NCBI RefSeq assembly: GCF_015461845.1
Contig: NZ_JACOPW010000001.1
Location: 1,624,757-1,688,756, forward strand
Origin: Pseudomonas mucoides
Lineage (GTDB): Bacteria; Pseudomonadota; Gammaproteobacteria; Pseudomonadales; Pseudomonadaceae
Direction: 5' to 3'
Length of the DNA: 64,000 nt
Shown here: positions 1 through 8,799 of the stretch, piece after piece
How the letters are laid out: each line of letters starts with the position of its first letter
How positions within the stretch are numbered: position 1 is the first letter of the stretch
The notes under the pieces: generated by a model
The model's input: the letters and a program-made list of their open reading frames with translations, nothing else
Told to the model about the DNA's origin: nothing
Database searches by the model: none
Program-made: the position numbers and the translations under genes

Positions 1-42
1 TCTGCCGGTTCCTTTGCTCTTCCGGTTTACCACCCTGCGTAC

Positions 43-80
43 AGCTGCCACCCATTCGTGTGGTAACGAATGTGGCAGCT
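43..80. other. Stable stem-loop ahead of the DUF3077 gene
   Basis: The arms AGCTGCCAC..ATTCGT and ACGAATGTGGCAGCT pair almost perfectly, with a two-base bulge around a short GTGGTA loop. The loop is followed by a weak T-rich stretch. It ends 22 bases before the start codon at 103, so it is either the terminator of a gene to the left of the window or a 5' leader structure of the next gene. The sequence alone does not decide between these. Confidence 0.5.
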
Positions 81-102
81 CCTCGTTTTAAGGAGCGAAA
101 CA

Positions 103-426
103 ATGAGCAAAATAGATCCGTCCGCGATTTCAGATTTAAAAACCATCGGCTTCACCCCCCTCATCTACTGCTCGGATCAAGCGCTATTCAACGTCCGCGC
201 CGGCGTCCCCATCGTCGAAGCTTTAGCCCAAGCCTCCGACCTCCTCTTCCTCGGAAAATCATTCGCCGAGGATGCTGCCTACGCAAGAGACACTGACCGC
301 CACGCATGGGCCGCGCATTACCTGACGGCAATGGGTAAGGCTGTTATTGATGATGTCTTGAAGGTGCTAACCCCACGACCTGCCCGGACAAAGACCGAAT
401 CCGAAGAAGAGCGTCCCGTAAGCTAG
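103..426 (+). CDS. DUF3077 domain protein
   Basis: A small cytosolic protein of 107 residues with no signal peptide. The central part (about residues 20-85) fits the Pseudomonas-specific DUF3077 family: a hydrophobic strand, then an alternating helical segment rich in Ala and Leu (VRAGVPIVEALAQASDLLFL), and an acidic, lysine-rich tail. The start is the ATG preceded by AAGGAG eight bases upstream. Family members are short and often sit beside REP repeats. Their function is unknown and none is proposed here. Confidence 0.75.
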   Translation: MSKIDPSAISDLKTIGFTPLIYCSDQALFNVRAGVPIVEALAQASDLLFLGKSFAEDAAYARDTDRHAWAAHYLTAMGKAVIDDVLKVLTPRPARTKTESEEERPVS

Positions 427-440
427 TAACACCGCAATTC

Positions 441-535
441 CCTTGTGGGAGCGGGCTTGCCCGCGATGACGGCGGCAGATCCAGCATTGATTTGACAGAC
501 ATACCGCTATCGCGGGCAAGCCCGCTCCCACAAGG
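441..535. repeat. REPIN (two inverted REP sequences)
   Basis: Two copies of the Pseudomonas REP core GGGAGCGGGCTTGCCCGCGA face each other across a spacer of about 45 bases, and the outer ends CCTTGTGGG and CCCACAAGG also match. Each REP forms its own hairpin and the pair forms a larger one. Such doublets are mobilised in trans by RAYT transposases. No RAYT gene lies in this window. Confidence 0.9.
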
Positions 536-567
536 ATTTTCATTGGGTCGGGATCAAATGCCAGACA

Positions 568-609
568 CAAAAAAGCCCCCGCCACCTTCACGGCAACGGG
601 GGCTTTTTG
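568..609 (-). terminator. Rho-independent terminator of kup
   Basis: Read on the minus strand, a GCCCCCGTTG / CGGGGGC-type stem is followed by a T run directly after the kup stop codon. The plus-strand side also ends in T residues, so the hairpin could also stop transcription arriving from the DUF3077 gene. Confidence 0.85.
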
Positions 610-616
610 TTGGGGC

Positions 617-2518
617 TTACATTTCTACCTGAGTCCCCAGCTCAATCACCCGGTTCAACGGCAGATTAAAGAAGCGCAAATTGCCATTGGCGTTTTTCAA
701 CATGAACGCAAACAACCCCTCTCGCCAACGGGCCATGCCTTCCAACTTGGAGGCAATCACCGTCTCGCGGCTGAGGAAGTAGGTGGTGCGCATCGGACTG
801 AAGTCCAGGTCATCGAGGTGACACAGTTTCAGCGCCTGTGGCACGTCCGGTTCGTCGACGAAACCGAAGTGCAGGATCACCCGAAAGAACCCTTCGCCGT
901 AGGAATCAACTTCGAAGCGTCGGCTCGGCGGTACCCGTGGGATGTCTTCGTAGACCACCGTCAGCAGCACCACTTGCTCGTGCAGCACTTGGTTATGCAG
1001 CAGGTTGTGCAACAGCGCATGAGGCACCGCATCCGGGCGTGCGGTCAGGAACACGGCGGTGCCCTGCACGCGATGCGGCGGTTGCACACGGATACTGCTG
1101 ATGAAAATCGGCAGGGGCAGCCCACCTTCGTCCATGCGTTCGACCAGCAATTGCTTGCCGCGTTTCCAGGTGGTCATCAGCACGAACAACGCGATACCGG
1201 CGATCACCGGGAAGGCGCCGCCCTGGACGATTTTCGGCACGTTGGCGGCGAAGTACAGGCCGTCCACCAGCAGGAAGCCGATCAACACCGGCACCGCGAG
1301 GACCGGAGGCCATTTCCACAGCAGCAACATCACCGCCGACACCAGGATGGTGGTCATCAGCATGGTGCCGGTCACCGCCACGCCGTACGCCGAGGCCAGG
1401 GCGCCGGAGGATTCGAAGCCCAGCACCAGCAGGATCACGCCGACCATCAGCGCCCAGTTCACCGCACCGATGTAAATCTGGCCTTGTTCGGCGCTGGAGG
1501 TGTGGCGGATGTGCATGCGCGGAATGTAGCCGAGCTGGATCGCCTGACGGGTCAGGGAGAACGCACCGGAAATCACCGCTTGCGAGGCGATCACCGTGGC
1601 CAGGGTCGACAGGCCCACCAGCGGGATCAACGCCCAGCTTGGCGCCAACAGATAGAACGGGTTACGAGCGGCTTCCGGATCCCCCAGCAACAGCGCGCCT
1701 TGGCCGAAGTAGTTCAGCACCAGCGCCGGCAACACGAGGATGAACCAGGCGCGGGCAATCGGCTTGCGACCGAAGTGGCCCATGTCGGCGTACAGCGCTT
1801 CGGCGCCGGTCAACGCCAGCACGACCGCGCCGAGGATCGCCACGCCCATGCCCGGGTGCTGGGTGAAGAAACGCACGCCCCAGACCGGGTTCAGCGCTTG
1901 CAACACCTCCGGGTGCTGCATGATCCCGTAGACGCCCAGCGCCCCCAGCACCACAAACCAGGTGACCATGATCGGCCCGAACAGAATGCCGATTCGCGCG
2001 GTGCCGTGGCTCTGGATCAGGAACAGCGCCACCAGCACGACCAACGACAGCGGGACCACCCAATGGTCGATGCCATCGAACGCCAAGCCAAGACCTTCAA
2101 TCGCCGAGAGGACGGAAATTGCCGGGGTGATCATGCTGTCCCCGTAGAACAGCGCCGCACCGATCAGCCCGCAGACCACCAGCAACCCTCGCAACCTGGG
2201 ATACCCCGACGCCGCCCGTCTGGCCAGCGCCGTCAGGGCCATGATCCCGCCCTCGCCCTGGTTGTCGGCGCGCAGCACGAACATCATGTACTTGATCGAG
2301 ACGACCCAGATCAGCGACCAGAAGATCAGCGCCAGTATTCCCAGCACGCCGTCATGGTTGACCGGCACGCCGTAGCCACCGGAAAACACTTCTTTGAGGG
2401 TGTACAGCGGGCTTGTGCCGATATCGCCGTAAACCACCCCGACCGCCGCGACCAGCATGCCGATCGGCTTCGCCGCCGAATGCCCGGCGCTCGCTGCCTG
2501 ACTACTTGCCTGACCCAT
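617..2518 (-). CDS. kup: Low-affinity K+ uptake transporter Kup
   Basis: A proton-coupled potassium importer of the inner membrane (KUP/HAK/KT family). The 633 residues match the family length (about 620-630). The N-terminal motif [10 protein letters not shown] is at residues 31-40. About 12 hydrophobic membrane segments run to roughly residue 445, followed by a hydrophilic cytosolic domain of about 190 residues containing the typical [10 protein letters not shown] stretch. It is a monocistronic gene diverging from rimO across a 288-base gap, with its own terminator. The first 17 residues are Ala/Ser-rich and poorly conserved, so the exact start is slightly uncertain. Confidence 0.95.
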   Translation of the reverse strand: MGQASSQAASAGHSAAKPIGMLVAAVGVVYGDIGTSPLYTLKEVFSGGYGVPVNHDGVLGILALIFWSLIWVVSIKYMMFVLRADNQGEGGIMALTALARRAASGYPRLRGLLVVCGLIGAALFYGDSMITPAISVLSAIEGLGLAFDGIDHWVVPLSLVVLVALFLIQSHGTARIGILFGPIMVTWFVVLGALGVYGIMQHPEVLQALNPVWGVRFFTQHPGMGVAILGAVVLALTGAEALYADMGHFGRKPIARAWFILVLPALVLNYFGQGALLLGDPEAARNPFYLLAPSWALIPLVGLSTLATVIASQAVISGAFSLTRQAIQLGYIPRMHIRHTSSAEQGQIYIGAVNWALMVGVILLVLGFESSGALASAYGVAVTGTMLMTTILVSAVMLLLWKWPPVLAVPVLIGFLLVDGLYFAANVPKIVQGGAFPVIAGIALFVLMTTWKRGKQLLVERMDEGGLPLPIFISSIRVQPPHRVQGTAVFLTARPDAVPHALLHNLLHNQVLHEQVVLLTVVYEDIPRVPPSRRFEVDSYGEGFFRVILHFGFVDEPDVPQALKLCHLDDLDFSPMRTTYFLSRETVIASKLEGMARWREGLFAFMLKNANGNLRFFNLPLNRVIELGTQVEM

Positions 2519-2806
2519 CCACCACTCCTACTACCCAGAACGGACTTCTTTGGAAGAAGCACTATGCATTGCCACGCAGCATGCGCTGTTTTACTTCAGG
2601 TTACAGACGATATGTTGACTGTAAATATTTGGTAAAGCCTAACGGCGCGAAGCATAGCGCAGCACTCGTCGTATTTCCCTGCATAAAGCTGGTCAAGTGA
2701 ACGACTGATCGCTAGAATTGCGCACTTTTTGATCAGAGGCGCAGAAAAGCGCCCGTTTGTCGCCTTGCCGACTCGGCTGGAGGCGTCACAAATACCGAGG
2801 TTAGAC

Positions 2807-4144
2807 ATGTCCACCACTCCTGCGCCGGCCAATCCAAAGGTTGGCTTCGTATCCCTGGGTTGCCCAAAAGCACTGGTCGACTCCGAGCGCATCCTTACCC
2901 AGCTGCGCATGGAAGGCTATGACGTCGTGTCCACTTACGAGGACGCCGATGTCGTGGTGGTCAACACCTGCGGCTTCATCGACTCGGCCAAGGCTGAATC
3001 GCTGGAAGTGATCGGCGAAGCCATCAAGGAAAACGGCAAGGTTATCGTGACCGGCTGCATGGGCGTCGAAGAAGGCAACATTCGCAAGGTGCACCCAAGC
3101 GTGCTGGCCGTGACCGGTCCGCAGCAGTACGAGCAAGTGGTCAACGCCGTGCACGACGCCGTGCCGCCGCGTCAGGATCACAACCCGCTGATCGACCTGG
3201 TGCCGCCGCAAGGCATCAAGCTGACCCCGCGCCACTACGCCTACCTGAAGATTTCCGAAGGCTGCAACCACAGCTGCAGCTTCTGCATCATCCCGTCGAT
3301 GCGCGGCAAACTGGTCAGCCGTCCGGTCGGTGACGTGCTCGACGAGGCTCAGCGCCTGGTCAAGGCCGGCGTCAAAGAGCTGCTGGTAATTTCCCAAGAC
3401 ACCAGCGCTTACGGCGTTGATGTGAAATACCGCACCGGTTTCTGGAACGGCGCGCCGGTGAAAACCCGCATGACCGAACTTTGCGAAGCCCTGAGCACCC
3501 TCGGCGTCTGGGTTCGCCTGCACTACGTTTACCCGTACCCGCACGTCGACGAGCTGATCCCGTTGATGGCCGCCGGCAAGATCCTGCCGTACCTGGACAT
3601 CCCGTTCCAGCACGCCAGCCCGAAAGTCCTGAAAGCCATGAAACGCCCGGCCTTCGAAGACAAGACCCTGGCGCGCATCAAGAACTGGCGCGAGATCTGC
3701 CCGGACCTGATCATCCGTTCGACCTTCATCGTCGGCTTCCCTGGCGAAACCGAAGAAGATTTCCAGTACCTGCTGGACTGGCTGACCGAAGCCCAGCTCG
3801 ACCGCGTCGGCTGCTTCCAGTACTCGCCCGTCGAAGGCGCCCCGGCCAACCTGCTGGACGCGGCCATCGTGCCGGACGACGTCAAGCAAGACCGCTGGGA
3901 CCGCTTCATGGCGCACCAGCAAGCGATCAGCTCGGCGCGCCTGCAACTGCGCATCGGCCGTGAAATCGAAGTGCTGGTGGACGAAGTCGACGAGCAAGGC
4001 GCGGTGGGTCGTTGCTTCTTCGACGCCCCGGAAATCGACGGCAACGTGTTCATCGACAACGGCAGCAACTTGAAGCCGGGCGACAAAGTCTGGTGCAAAG
4101 TGACCGACGCCGACGAATACGACCTGTGGGCTGAACAGATCTAA
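2807..4144 (+). CDS. rimO: Ribosomal protein uS12 methylthiotransferase RimO
   Basis: A radical-SAM enzyme that adds a methylthio group to an Asp of ribosomal protein S12. The 445 residues show the full architecture: an N-terminal UPF0004 domain with cluster ligands C19, C55 and C84, a radical-SAM CxxxCxxC at C153, C157 and C160 (GCNHSCSFC), and a C-terminal TRAM domain (about 375-445). The chosen ATG gives the normal N-terminus. An upstream in-frame ATG would add 26 unconserved residues. It stands alone, diverges from kup, and is followed by a strong terminator. Confidence 0.95.
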   Translation: MSTTPAPANPKVGFVSLGCPKALVDSERILTQLRMEGYDVVSTYEDADVVVVNTCGFIDSAKAESLEVIGEAIKENGKVIVTGCMGVEEGNIRKVHPSVLAVTGPQQYEQVVNAVHDAVPPRQDHNPLIDLVPPQGIKLTPRHYAYLKISEGCNHSCSFCIIPSMRGKLVSRPVGDVLDEAQRLVKAGVKELLVISQDTSAYGVDVKYRTGFWNGAPVKTRMTELCEALSTLGVWVRLHYVYPYPHVDELIPLMAAGKILPYLDIPFQHASPKVLKAMKRPAFEDKTLARIKNWREICPDLIIRSTFIVGFPGETEEDFQYLLDWLTEAQLDRVGCFQYSPVEGAPANLLDAAIVPDDVKQDRWDRFMAHQQAISSARLQLRIGREIEVLVDEVDEQGAVGRCFFDAPEIDGNVFIDNGSNLKPGDKVWCKVTDADEYDLWAEQI

Positions 4145-4157
4145 ACGCAAAAAATAC

Positions 4158-4197
4158 GAAAAGCCCTGCTCTCTTGACGAGATGCGGGGCTTTTTTA
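4158..4197 (+). terminator. Rho-independent terminator of rimO
   Basis: AAAAGCCCTGCTCT pairs with AGATGCGGGGCTTTT and is followed by six T residues, 14 bases after the rimO stop codon. Confidence 0.85.
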
Positions 4198-4257
4198 CGT
4201 CTATCGTTTTGTGGGAGAAAGGACTCGCACACCCCACTGCACACAGGACATCCGGCC

Positions 4258-4731
4258 ATGCGCCATCATTCGGTCATCCACACCCCGAAACACAGTGACT
4301 ACGAAGAACTCACCCGGGTCTGGGAGGCCTCGGTGCGCGCCACCCATGACTTTCTGCCAGACAGTTACATCCTGTTGTTGAAAGATCTGGTGCTGACCCG
4401 CTACCTCGATGCCGTGATGCTGATTTGCACCCGGGACCCGCGCCAACGCATCACCGGGTTCGCCGGGGTCGCCGCCGGCAAGATCGAAATGCTCTTCATC
4501 GATCCGGCCCACCGCGGCCAGGGCCTGGGCAAACAGTTGCTACGCTATGCCATGGAACACCTGAATGCCGACGAACTGGACGTCAACGAACAGAACCCGC
4601 AAGCCTTGGGGTTCTACTTCAAACAAGGCTTCGAAGTGATCGGCCGTTCCGAGTTTGACGGCATGGGCCAGCCTTATCCGCTGTTGCATATGCGCATGAA
4701 GCAGGCAGATCAGCACGCTCAACGCGGCTAA
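4258..4731 (+). CDS. GNAT acetyltransferase, YjaB-like
   Basis: A GNAT-fold N-acetyltransferase of 157 residues. The acetyl-CoA pyrophosphate-binding loop is visible as HRGQGLGKQLL (R86-G91), following the strand MLFIDP. Several blocks resemble E. coli YjaB: SVRATHDFLP near residue 25, DVNEQNPQALGFY, and GRSEFDGMGQPYPLLHM at the C-terminus. The ATG at the end of CCGGCC was chosen because it starts just before the first conserved strand; no strong Shine-Dalgarno site is visible. The substrate is unknown. Confidence is high for the fold and moderate for the YjaB subgroup. Confidence 0.85.
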   Translation: MRHHSVIHTPKHSDYEELTRVWEASVRATHDFLPDSYILLLKDLVLTRYLDAVMLICTRDPRQRITGFAGVAAGKIEMLFIDPAHRGQGLGKQLLRYAMEHLNADELDVNEQNPQALGFYFKQGFEVIGRSEFDGMGQPYPLLHMRMKQADQHAQRG

Positions 4732-4814
4732 AAGTCTCACCTTGCAAAATGGACCCGCGATTAACCGGCGCCACGCAGGTACAATGCCCACCCCTTTTTT
4801 GTTACGGCCCTGTC

Positions 4815-5525
4815 ATGACTGACCCGATTCGTCTCTCCAAACGCCTCATCGAACTCGTCGGCTGTTCCCGTCGGGAGGCGGAGCTGTTCATCGAGGGCGG
4901 CTGGGTGACCGTGGACGGTGAAGTCATCGACGAGCCGCAATTCAAGGTCGGCACGCAAAAAGTCGAACTCGACCCCGAGGCCAAGGCCACTGCACCAGAA
5001 CCGGTGACTATCCTGTTGAACGTGCCCGTGGGCATGGACGCGGACACCGCCATGGCCACCCTGAGCGCCGAGACGCTGAGCGAAGAACACCGCTTCAGCA
5101 AACGTCCGCTCAAGGGCCATTTCCTGCGCCTGACCGCCAGCACCGACCTGCAGGCCAACGCCAGCGGTTTGCTGGTGTTCACCCAGGACTGGAAGATTCT
5201 GCGCAAACTCACTGCCGATGCCAGCAAGATCGAGCAAGAGTATGTGGTCGAGGTTGAAGGCGACATGGTGGCTCACGGCCTTAACCGCCTGAACCACGGC
5301 CTGACGTACAAGGGCAAGGAACTGCCGCCGGTCAAGGCCAGCTGGCAGAACGAAAACCGCCTGCGCTTTGCGATGAAGAACCCGCAACCGGGCGTGATCG
5401 CCCTGTTTTGCCAGGCCGTCGGCCTGAAGGTCGTCGCCATCCGCCGCATCCGCATCGGCGGTGTGTCCATCGGCAAAGTGCCGCTGGGCCAATGGCGCTA
5501 CCTGTCCGGCAAAGAGAAGTTCTAA
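4815..5525 (+). CDS. RsuA/RluE-family pseudouridine synthase-like protein lacking the catalytic Asp
   Basis: An RNA-binding protein of 236 residues. The N-terminal S4 domain (about 5-50, RLSKRLIELVGCSRREAELFIEGGWVTV split across two strands) is followed by an RsuA-type synthase domain (about 65-225). In active RsuA/RluB/E/F enzymes the motif is LDxxTxGLL. Here the aligned segment is DLQANASGLL (111-120), with Gln113 where the catalytic Asp belongs; an Asp occurs two residues earlier. The rest of the fold (GLKVVAIRRIRIGGV near residue 200) is intact. It may be inactive, an RNA-binding relic, or use another residue. It is preceded by TGTTACGGCCCTGTC and stands alone. Confidence 0.85.
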   Translation: MTDPIRLSKRLIELVGCSRREAELFIEGGWVTVDGEVIDEPQFKVGTQKVELDPEAKATAPEPVTILLNVPVGMDADTAMATLSAETLSEEHRFSKRPLKGHFLRLTASTDLQANASGLLVFTQDWKILRKLTADASKIEQEYVVEVEGDMVAHGLNRLNHGLTYKGKELPPVKASWQNENRLRFAMKNPQPGVIALFCQAVGLKVVAIRRIRIGGVSIGKVPLGQWRYLSGKEKF

Positions 5526-5601
5526 GGCTTCTCCCGCCGCCACACATTCCGGCGCCGCTGTTTGCTGCGGCGCCCACTGCTGAATATCAGGATTGCACAC
5601 C

Positions 5602-6072
5602 ATGATTCATAACGACGTATTGCGCAGCGTTCGCTACATGCTGGACATCAGCGACAAGAAGGTCATCGAGATCATCAAGCTCGGCGGCATGGACGTGTCC
5701 ATGGAAGACCTGCTGACTTACCTCGACAAGAAAGAAGAAGACGAAGAAGGCTTCGTCCGCTGCCCGGATGAAGTCATGGCGCACTTCCTCGATGGCCTGG
5801 TGATCTTCAAGCGCGGCAAGGACGAAAGCCGTCCACCGCAGCCGATCGAAGTCCCGGTGACCAACAACATCATCCTGAAAAAGCTGCGCGTAGCCTTCGA
5901 ACTGAAAGAAGACGACATGCACGCGATCCTCAAGGCTGCCGAGTTTCCGGTGTCCAAGCCTGAGCTAAGCGCGCTGTTCCGCAAGTTCGGCCACACCAAC
6001 TACCGCACCTGTGGCGACCAGTTGCTGCGCAACTTCCTCAAAGGCCTGACCCTGCGCGTTCGGCCGCAGTAA
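5602..6072 (+). CDS. DUF1456 family protein, YehS-like
   Basis: A cytosolic protein of 156 residues made of two copies of the DUF1456 module. The first begins NDVLRSVRYMLDISDKKVIEIIKLGG (residues 3-28) and the second begins NNIILKKLRVAFELKEDDMHAILKAA (about 92-117). Each ends with a short FLDGL/FLKGL helix. E. coli YehS has the same two-repeat layout. No enzymatic motif is present and the function is unknown. It sits 76 bases after the RsuA-family gene in the same direction, and the pair may be co-transcribed. Confidence 0.85.
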   Translation: MIHNDVLRSVRYMLDISDKKVIEIIKLGGMDVSMEDLLTYLDKKEEDEEGFVRCPDEVMAHFLDGLVIFKRGKDESRPPQPIEVPVTNNIILKKLRVAFELKEDDMHAILKAAEFPVSKPELSALFRKFGHTNYRTCGDQLLRNFLKGLTLRVRPQ

Positions 6073-6084
6073 GCGCCTCGTCCC

Positions 6085-6155
6085 CTGTAGGAGCACAGCT
6101 TGCTGTGCGATAGCGATCTTCAAAACGCCATCGCCAGCAAGCTGTGTTCCTACAG
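6085..6155. repeat. REPIN of a divergent REP type
   Basis: Inverted pair CTGTAGGAGCACAGCTTGCT...AGCAAGCTGTGTTCCTACAG. Each arm contains its own GCACAGCTTGCTGTGC hairpin. The core differs from the other REPs in the window (CACAGCTTGCTGTG instead of CGGGCTTGCCCG or CGAGCTTGCTCG), so it belongs to a separate REP subgroup. Confidence 0.8.
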
Positions 6156-6265
6156 AAGCGGACTCAGACTGGGCCGAATGGCCCCTCATTCCTCGCAAAA
6201 ATAGTGGCTCCGCTGACGGCGACTGACGACTAGGGTGTACTGACCCTCAACGCTCAGGATTCGCC

Positions 6266-7036
6266 ATGCACCCGTACTTTTCCCTGCAAGGCCGCACTGC
6301 ACTGGTGACCGGTGGCACCCGTGGTATCGGCAAAATGATCGCCAAGGCTTATGTCGAAGCCGGCGCAACCGTGTACGTCTGCGCCCGGGATGCTGAAGCT
6401 TGCCGGCAAACGGCTGACGAGTTGAACGCATTCGGGCGCTGCCATGGCGTAGCGGCCAACCTGGCCACCGAAGAAGGTGTGCTTCAACTGGCTACGCGCC
6501 TGGGCGAGCAGATCACTCATCTGGATATTCTGGTGAACAACGCCGGCACAACGTGGGGCGCTCCGCTGGAGAGCTACCCGGTCAAGGGTTGGGAAAAGGT
6601 CATGCAGCTCAACGTGACGTCGGTGTTCAACTGCATTCAGCAGTTTTTGCCGCTGCTGCGCAAAGCCGGCTCCGAAGCCAATCCGGCGCGGATCATCAAC
6701 ATCGGCTCGGTGGCCGGGATTTCGTCCTTTGGTGAGCAGGCGTATGCCTACGGGCCAAGTAAAGCCGCCCTACATCAATTGTCGCGGATTCTGGCGCGGG
6801 AACTGGTGAGCCAGCACATCAACGTCAACGTGATCGCGCCGGGGCGTTTCCCGAGCAAGATGACCCAGCACATTGGCAATGATGAACAGGCGTTGGCCGA
6901 GGATACGGCGCTGATTCCGATGAAGCGTTGGGGCCGAGAGGAAGAGATGGCGGCGCTGGCGATCAGTCTGGCGAGTACGGCGGGGGCGTATATGACCGGG
7001 AATATTATTCCTTTGGATGGTGGGTTCAGTCTCTGA
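6266..7036 (+). CDS. rhlG: NADPH-dependent short-chain dehydrogenase RhlG
   Basis: A classical SDR of 256 residues, very close to P. aeruginosa RhlG from the shared MHPYFSL start to the closing IPLDGGFSL. The cofactor loop TGGTRGIG is at 15-22, NNAG at 91-94, and the catalytic residues are S148, Y162 and K166. RhlG is a beta-ketoacyl reductase first linked to rhamnolipid precursors; its true acyl substrate is debated. No rhamnolipid synthesis gene (rhlA/B) lies nearby, so a general role in 3-oxoacyl or polyhydroxyalkanoate metabolism is equally possible. The gene is monocistronic and flanked by REPINs on both sides. Confidence 0.9.
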   Translation: MHPYFSLQGRTALVTGGTRGIGKMIAKAYVEAGATVYVCARDAEACRQTADELNAFGRCHGVAANLATEEGVLQLATRLGEQITHLDILVNNAGTTWGAPLESYPVKGWEKVMQLNVTSVFNCIQQFLPLLRKAGSEANPARIINIGSVAGISSFGEQAYAYGPSKAALHQLSRILARELVSQHINVNVIAPGRFPSKMTQHIGNDEQALAEDTALIPMKRWGREEEMAALAISLASTAGAYMTGNIIPLDGGFSL

Positions 7037-7049
7037 GATTGGCGGTGCG

Positions 7050-7124
7050 GCCATCGCGGGCAAGCCACGCGCCCACCGTTGGAATGCATTTCCCTGTGGG
7101 AGCGAGGCTTGCCCGCGATGACGG
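7050..7124. repeat. REP pair, reversed orientation
   Basis: CCATCGCGGGCAAGCC...GCGCCCAC faces GTGGGAGCGAGGCTTGCCCG...ATGACGG. The two halves point toward each other in the opposite sense from the REPIN at 441, and the left half carries substitutions (CACGCGCCCAC). It looks like a decayed or reassembled doublet. Confidence 0.75.
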
Positions 7125-7197
7125 ACTGACTGGCACCACCGATCCTGTGGCCGCTCGGGTTATCATGCCCGTCCTGACCCCGCCTCGACCCCAGATC

Positions 7198-7896
7198 ATG
7201 ACCTACAGCGTTTCCCCCATCGGCTTCGTGCGCTCCTGCTTCAAGGAGAAGTTCGCCATCCCGCGCCAACCGCAACTGGCCCCGGCCGCTCGCGGTGTAC
7301 TGGAGTTGGTCGCGCCGTTCGATCAGGGCGATGCGGTGCAAGGCCTGGAACAGGTCAGTCACGTCTGGTTGCTGTTCCTGTTCCACCAGGCCCTGGAAGA
7401 AAAACCGCGCTTGAAAGTCCGCCCGCCTCGTCTAGGCGGCAACAAATCCATGGGCGTATTCGCCACCCGCGCTACGCATCGGCCCAACGGTATCGGTCAA
7501 TCCGTGGTCAAGCTGGACAAGGTCGAAGCCAATCGCCTGTGGATATCCGGGATCGACTTGCTGGACGGCACGCCGATTCTCGACATCAAACCTTACGTGC
7601 CTTACGCCGACATCATCGACAGCGCCTCCAACAACATCGCCAGCGCCGCGCCGCAGCTGATTCCCGTGCAGTGGACGGATGCCGCGCTGCAACAGGCTCA
7701 TGGCCATGCTCAGCGCCTTGAAGAGCCCTTGGTGGCGTTGATCGAGCAATGCCTGGCACAAGACCCACGTCCGGCGTACCAGATTCCTACACCGGAGCGG
7801 GAATATGGCGCGCAGTTCTGGGACCTGGACGTGCGTTGGCATTATCCCGAGGCCGGGGTTATCCGCGTCCTGGAAGTCATCCCCGCGAAAATCTAA
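7198..7896 (+). CDS. trmO: tRNA (N6-threonylcarbamoyladenosine37-N6)-methyltransferase TrmO
   Basis: A SAM-dependent enzyme that methylates t6A37 of tRNA-Thr (formerly TsaA/YaeB family). The 232 residues begin with the beta-barrel domain (SPIGFVRSCFKEKFAIPRQP, residues 5-24). The family block RPPRLGGNKSMGVFATRATHRPNGIG is near residue 75-100, followed by LDGTPILDIKPYVPYAD (about 122-138), and a C-terminal DUF-like extension is present. The ATG used matches the usual family start; longer frames upstream run into the REP repeat. It is a single gene bounded by repeats. Confidence 0.92.
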   Translation: MTYSVSPIGFVRSCFKEKFAIPRQPQLAPAARGVLELVAPFDQGDAVQGLEQVSHVWLLFLFHQALEEKPRLKVRPPRLGGNKSMGVFATRATHRPNGIGQSVVKLDKVEANRLWISGIDLLDGTPILDIKPYVPYADIIDSASNNIASAAPQLIPVQWTDAALQQAHGHAQRLEEPLVALIEQCLAQDPRPAYQIPTPEREYGAQFWDLDVRWHYPEAGVIRVLEVIPAKI

Positions 7897-7909
7897 ACAC
7901 CAGAAACAA

Positions 7910-8001
7910 CTGTGGGAGCGAGCTTGCTCGCGATGGCGGTGTGTCAGTCAATATTGATGTCGACTGACACTCCCCTATCGCGAGCAAGCTCGCTCCCACA
8001 G
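7910..8001. repeat. REPIN (GCGAGCTTGCTCGC type)
   Basis: CTGTGGGAGCGAGCTTGCTC at the left is exactly mirrored by GAGCAAGCTCGCTCCCACAG at the right, with an inner dyad (AGTCA ... TGACT) in the spacer. It lies between the convergent ends of trmO and fpr and may also act as a transcription barrier. Confidence 0.9.
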
Positions 8002-8019
8002 GTAAAACAACGCTGTTGC

Positions 8020-8799
8020 TTACTTCTCGACGAACGCTCGCTCGATCAGGTAATCACCCGGCTCGCGCATCCGCGGCGACACTTTCAGGCCGAAGCTGTT
8101 CAGCACTTCGCTGGTCTCGTCGAGCATGCTCGGGCTGCCGCACAGCATGGCGCGGTCGTCCTGCGGGTTGATCGGTGGCAGGCCGATGTCGCTGAACAGC
8201 TTACCGCTGCGCATCAGGTCGGTCAGGCGACCTTCGTTCTCGAACGGCTCGCGGGTCACGGTCGGGTAGTAGATCAACTTGTCACGCAGGGCCTCGCCGA
8301 AAAATTCGTTCTGCGGCAGGTGCTCGGTGATGAATTCGCGGTAAGCGACTTCGTTGACGTAACGTACGCCGTGGCACAGGATCACTTTTTCGAAACGCTC
8401 GTAGGTTTCCGGGTCCTGGATGACGCTCATGAACGGCGCCAGACCGGTACCGGTGCTGAGCAGGTACAAATGTTTGCCAGGCTTCAAGTCATCCAGCACC
8501 AGGGTGCCGGTAGGCTTCTTGCTGATGATGATCTCGTCGCCTTCCTTCAGATGCTGCAACTGGGAAGTCAGCGGGCCATCAGGCACTTTGATGCTGAAGA
8601 ACTCGAGATGCTCTTCCCAGTTCGGGCTGGCAATCGAGTAAGCGCGCATAAGCGGGCGGCCGTTGGGCTGTTGCAGGCCGATCATCACGAACTGACCGTT
8701 CTCGAAGCGCAGACCCGGATCACGGGTGCACTTGAAGCTGAACAGAGTGTCGTTCCAGTGATGAACACTGAGGACACGCTCGTGGTTCATGTTGCTCAT
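8020..8799 (-). CDS. fpr: Ferredoxin/flavodoxin-NADP+ reductase Fpr (FprA type)
   Basis: An FAD-dependent reductase that moves electrons between NADPH and ferredoxin or flavodoxin. The length (259) and start (MSNMNHERVLSVHHW) match Pseudomonas FprA. FAD-binding RAYSIAS is at 52-58, the NADP site GTGLAPFM at 117-124, and the C-terminus ends in the bacterial-type FVEK. The start has AGGAG nine bases upstream. A LysR gene lies divergently 122 bases away, as known for finR-fprA in P. putida, where FinR induces fprA under superoxide stress. Confidence 0.93.
   Translation of the reverse strand: MSNMNHERVLSVHHWNDTLFSFKCTRDPGLRFENGQFVMIGLQQPNGRPLMRAYSIASPNWEEHLEFFSIKVPDGPLTSQLQHLKEGDEIIISKKPTGTLVLDDLKPGKHLYLLSTGTGLAPFMSVIQDPETYERFEKVILCHGVRYVNEVAYREFITEHLPQNEFFGEALRDKLIYYPTVTREPFENEGRLTDLMRSGKLFSDIGLPPINPQDDRAMLCGSPSMLDETSEVLNSFGLKVSPRMREPGDYLIERAFVEK

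Noticed and set aside
441..535. Inverted repeats as a CRISPR array
   Set aside because: Copies are inverted, spaced irregularly across the window and carry REP hairpins. There are no direct repeats with unique spacers and no cas genes.
818..2635. A 605-codon open frame opposite kup
   Set aside because: The translation is extremely Gln/His/Arg-rich without domains, typical of the antisense frame of a membrane-protein gene with biased third positions.
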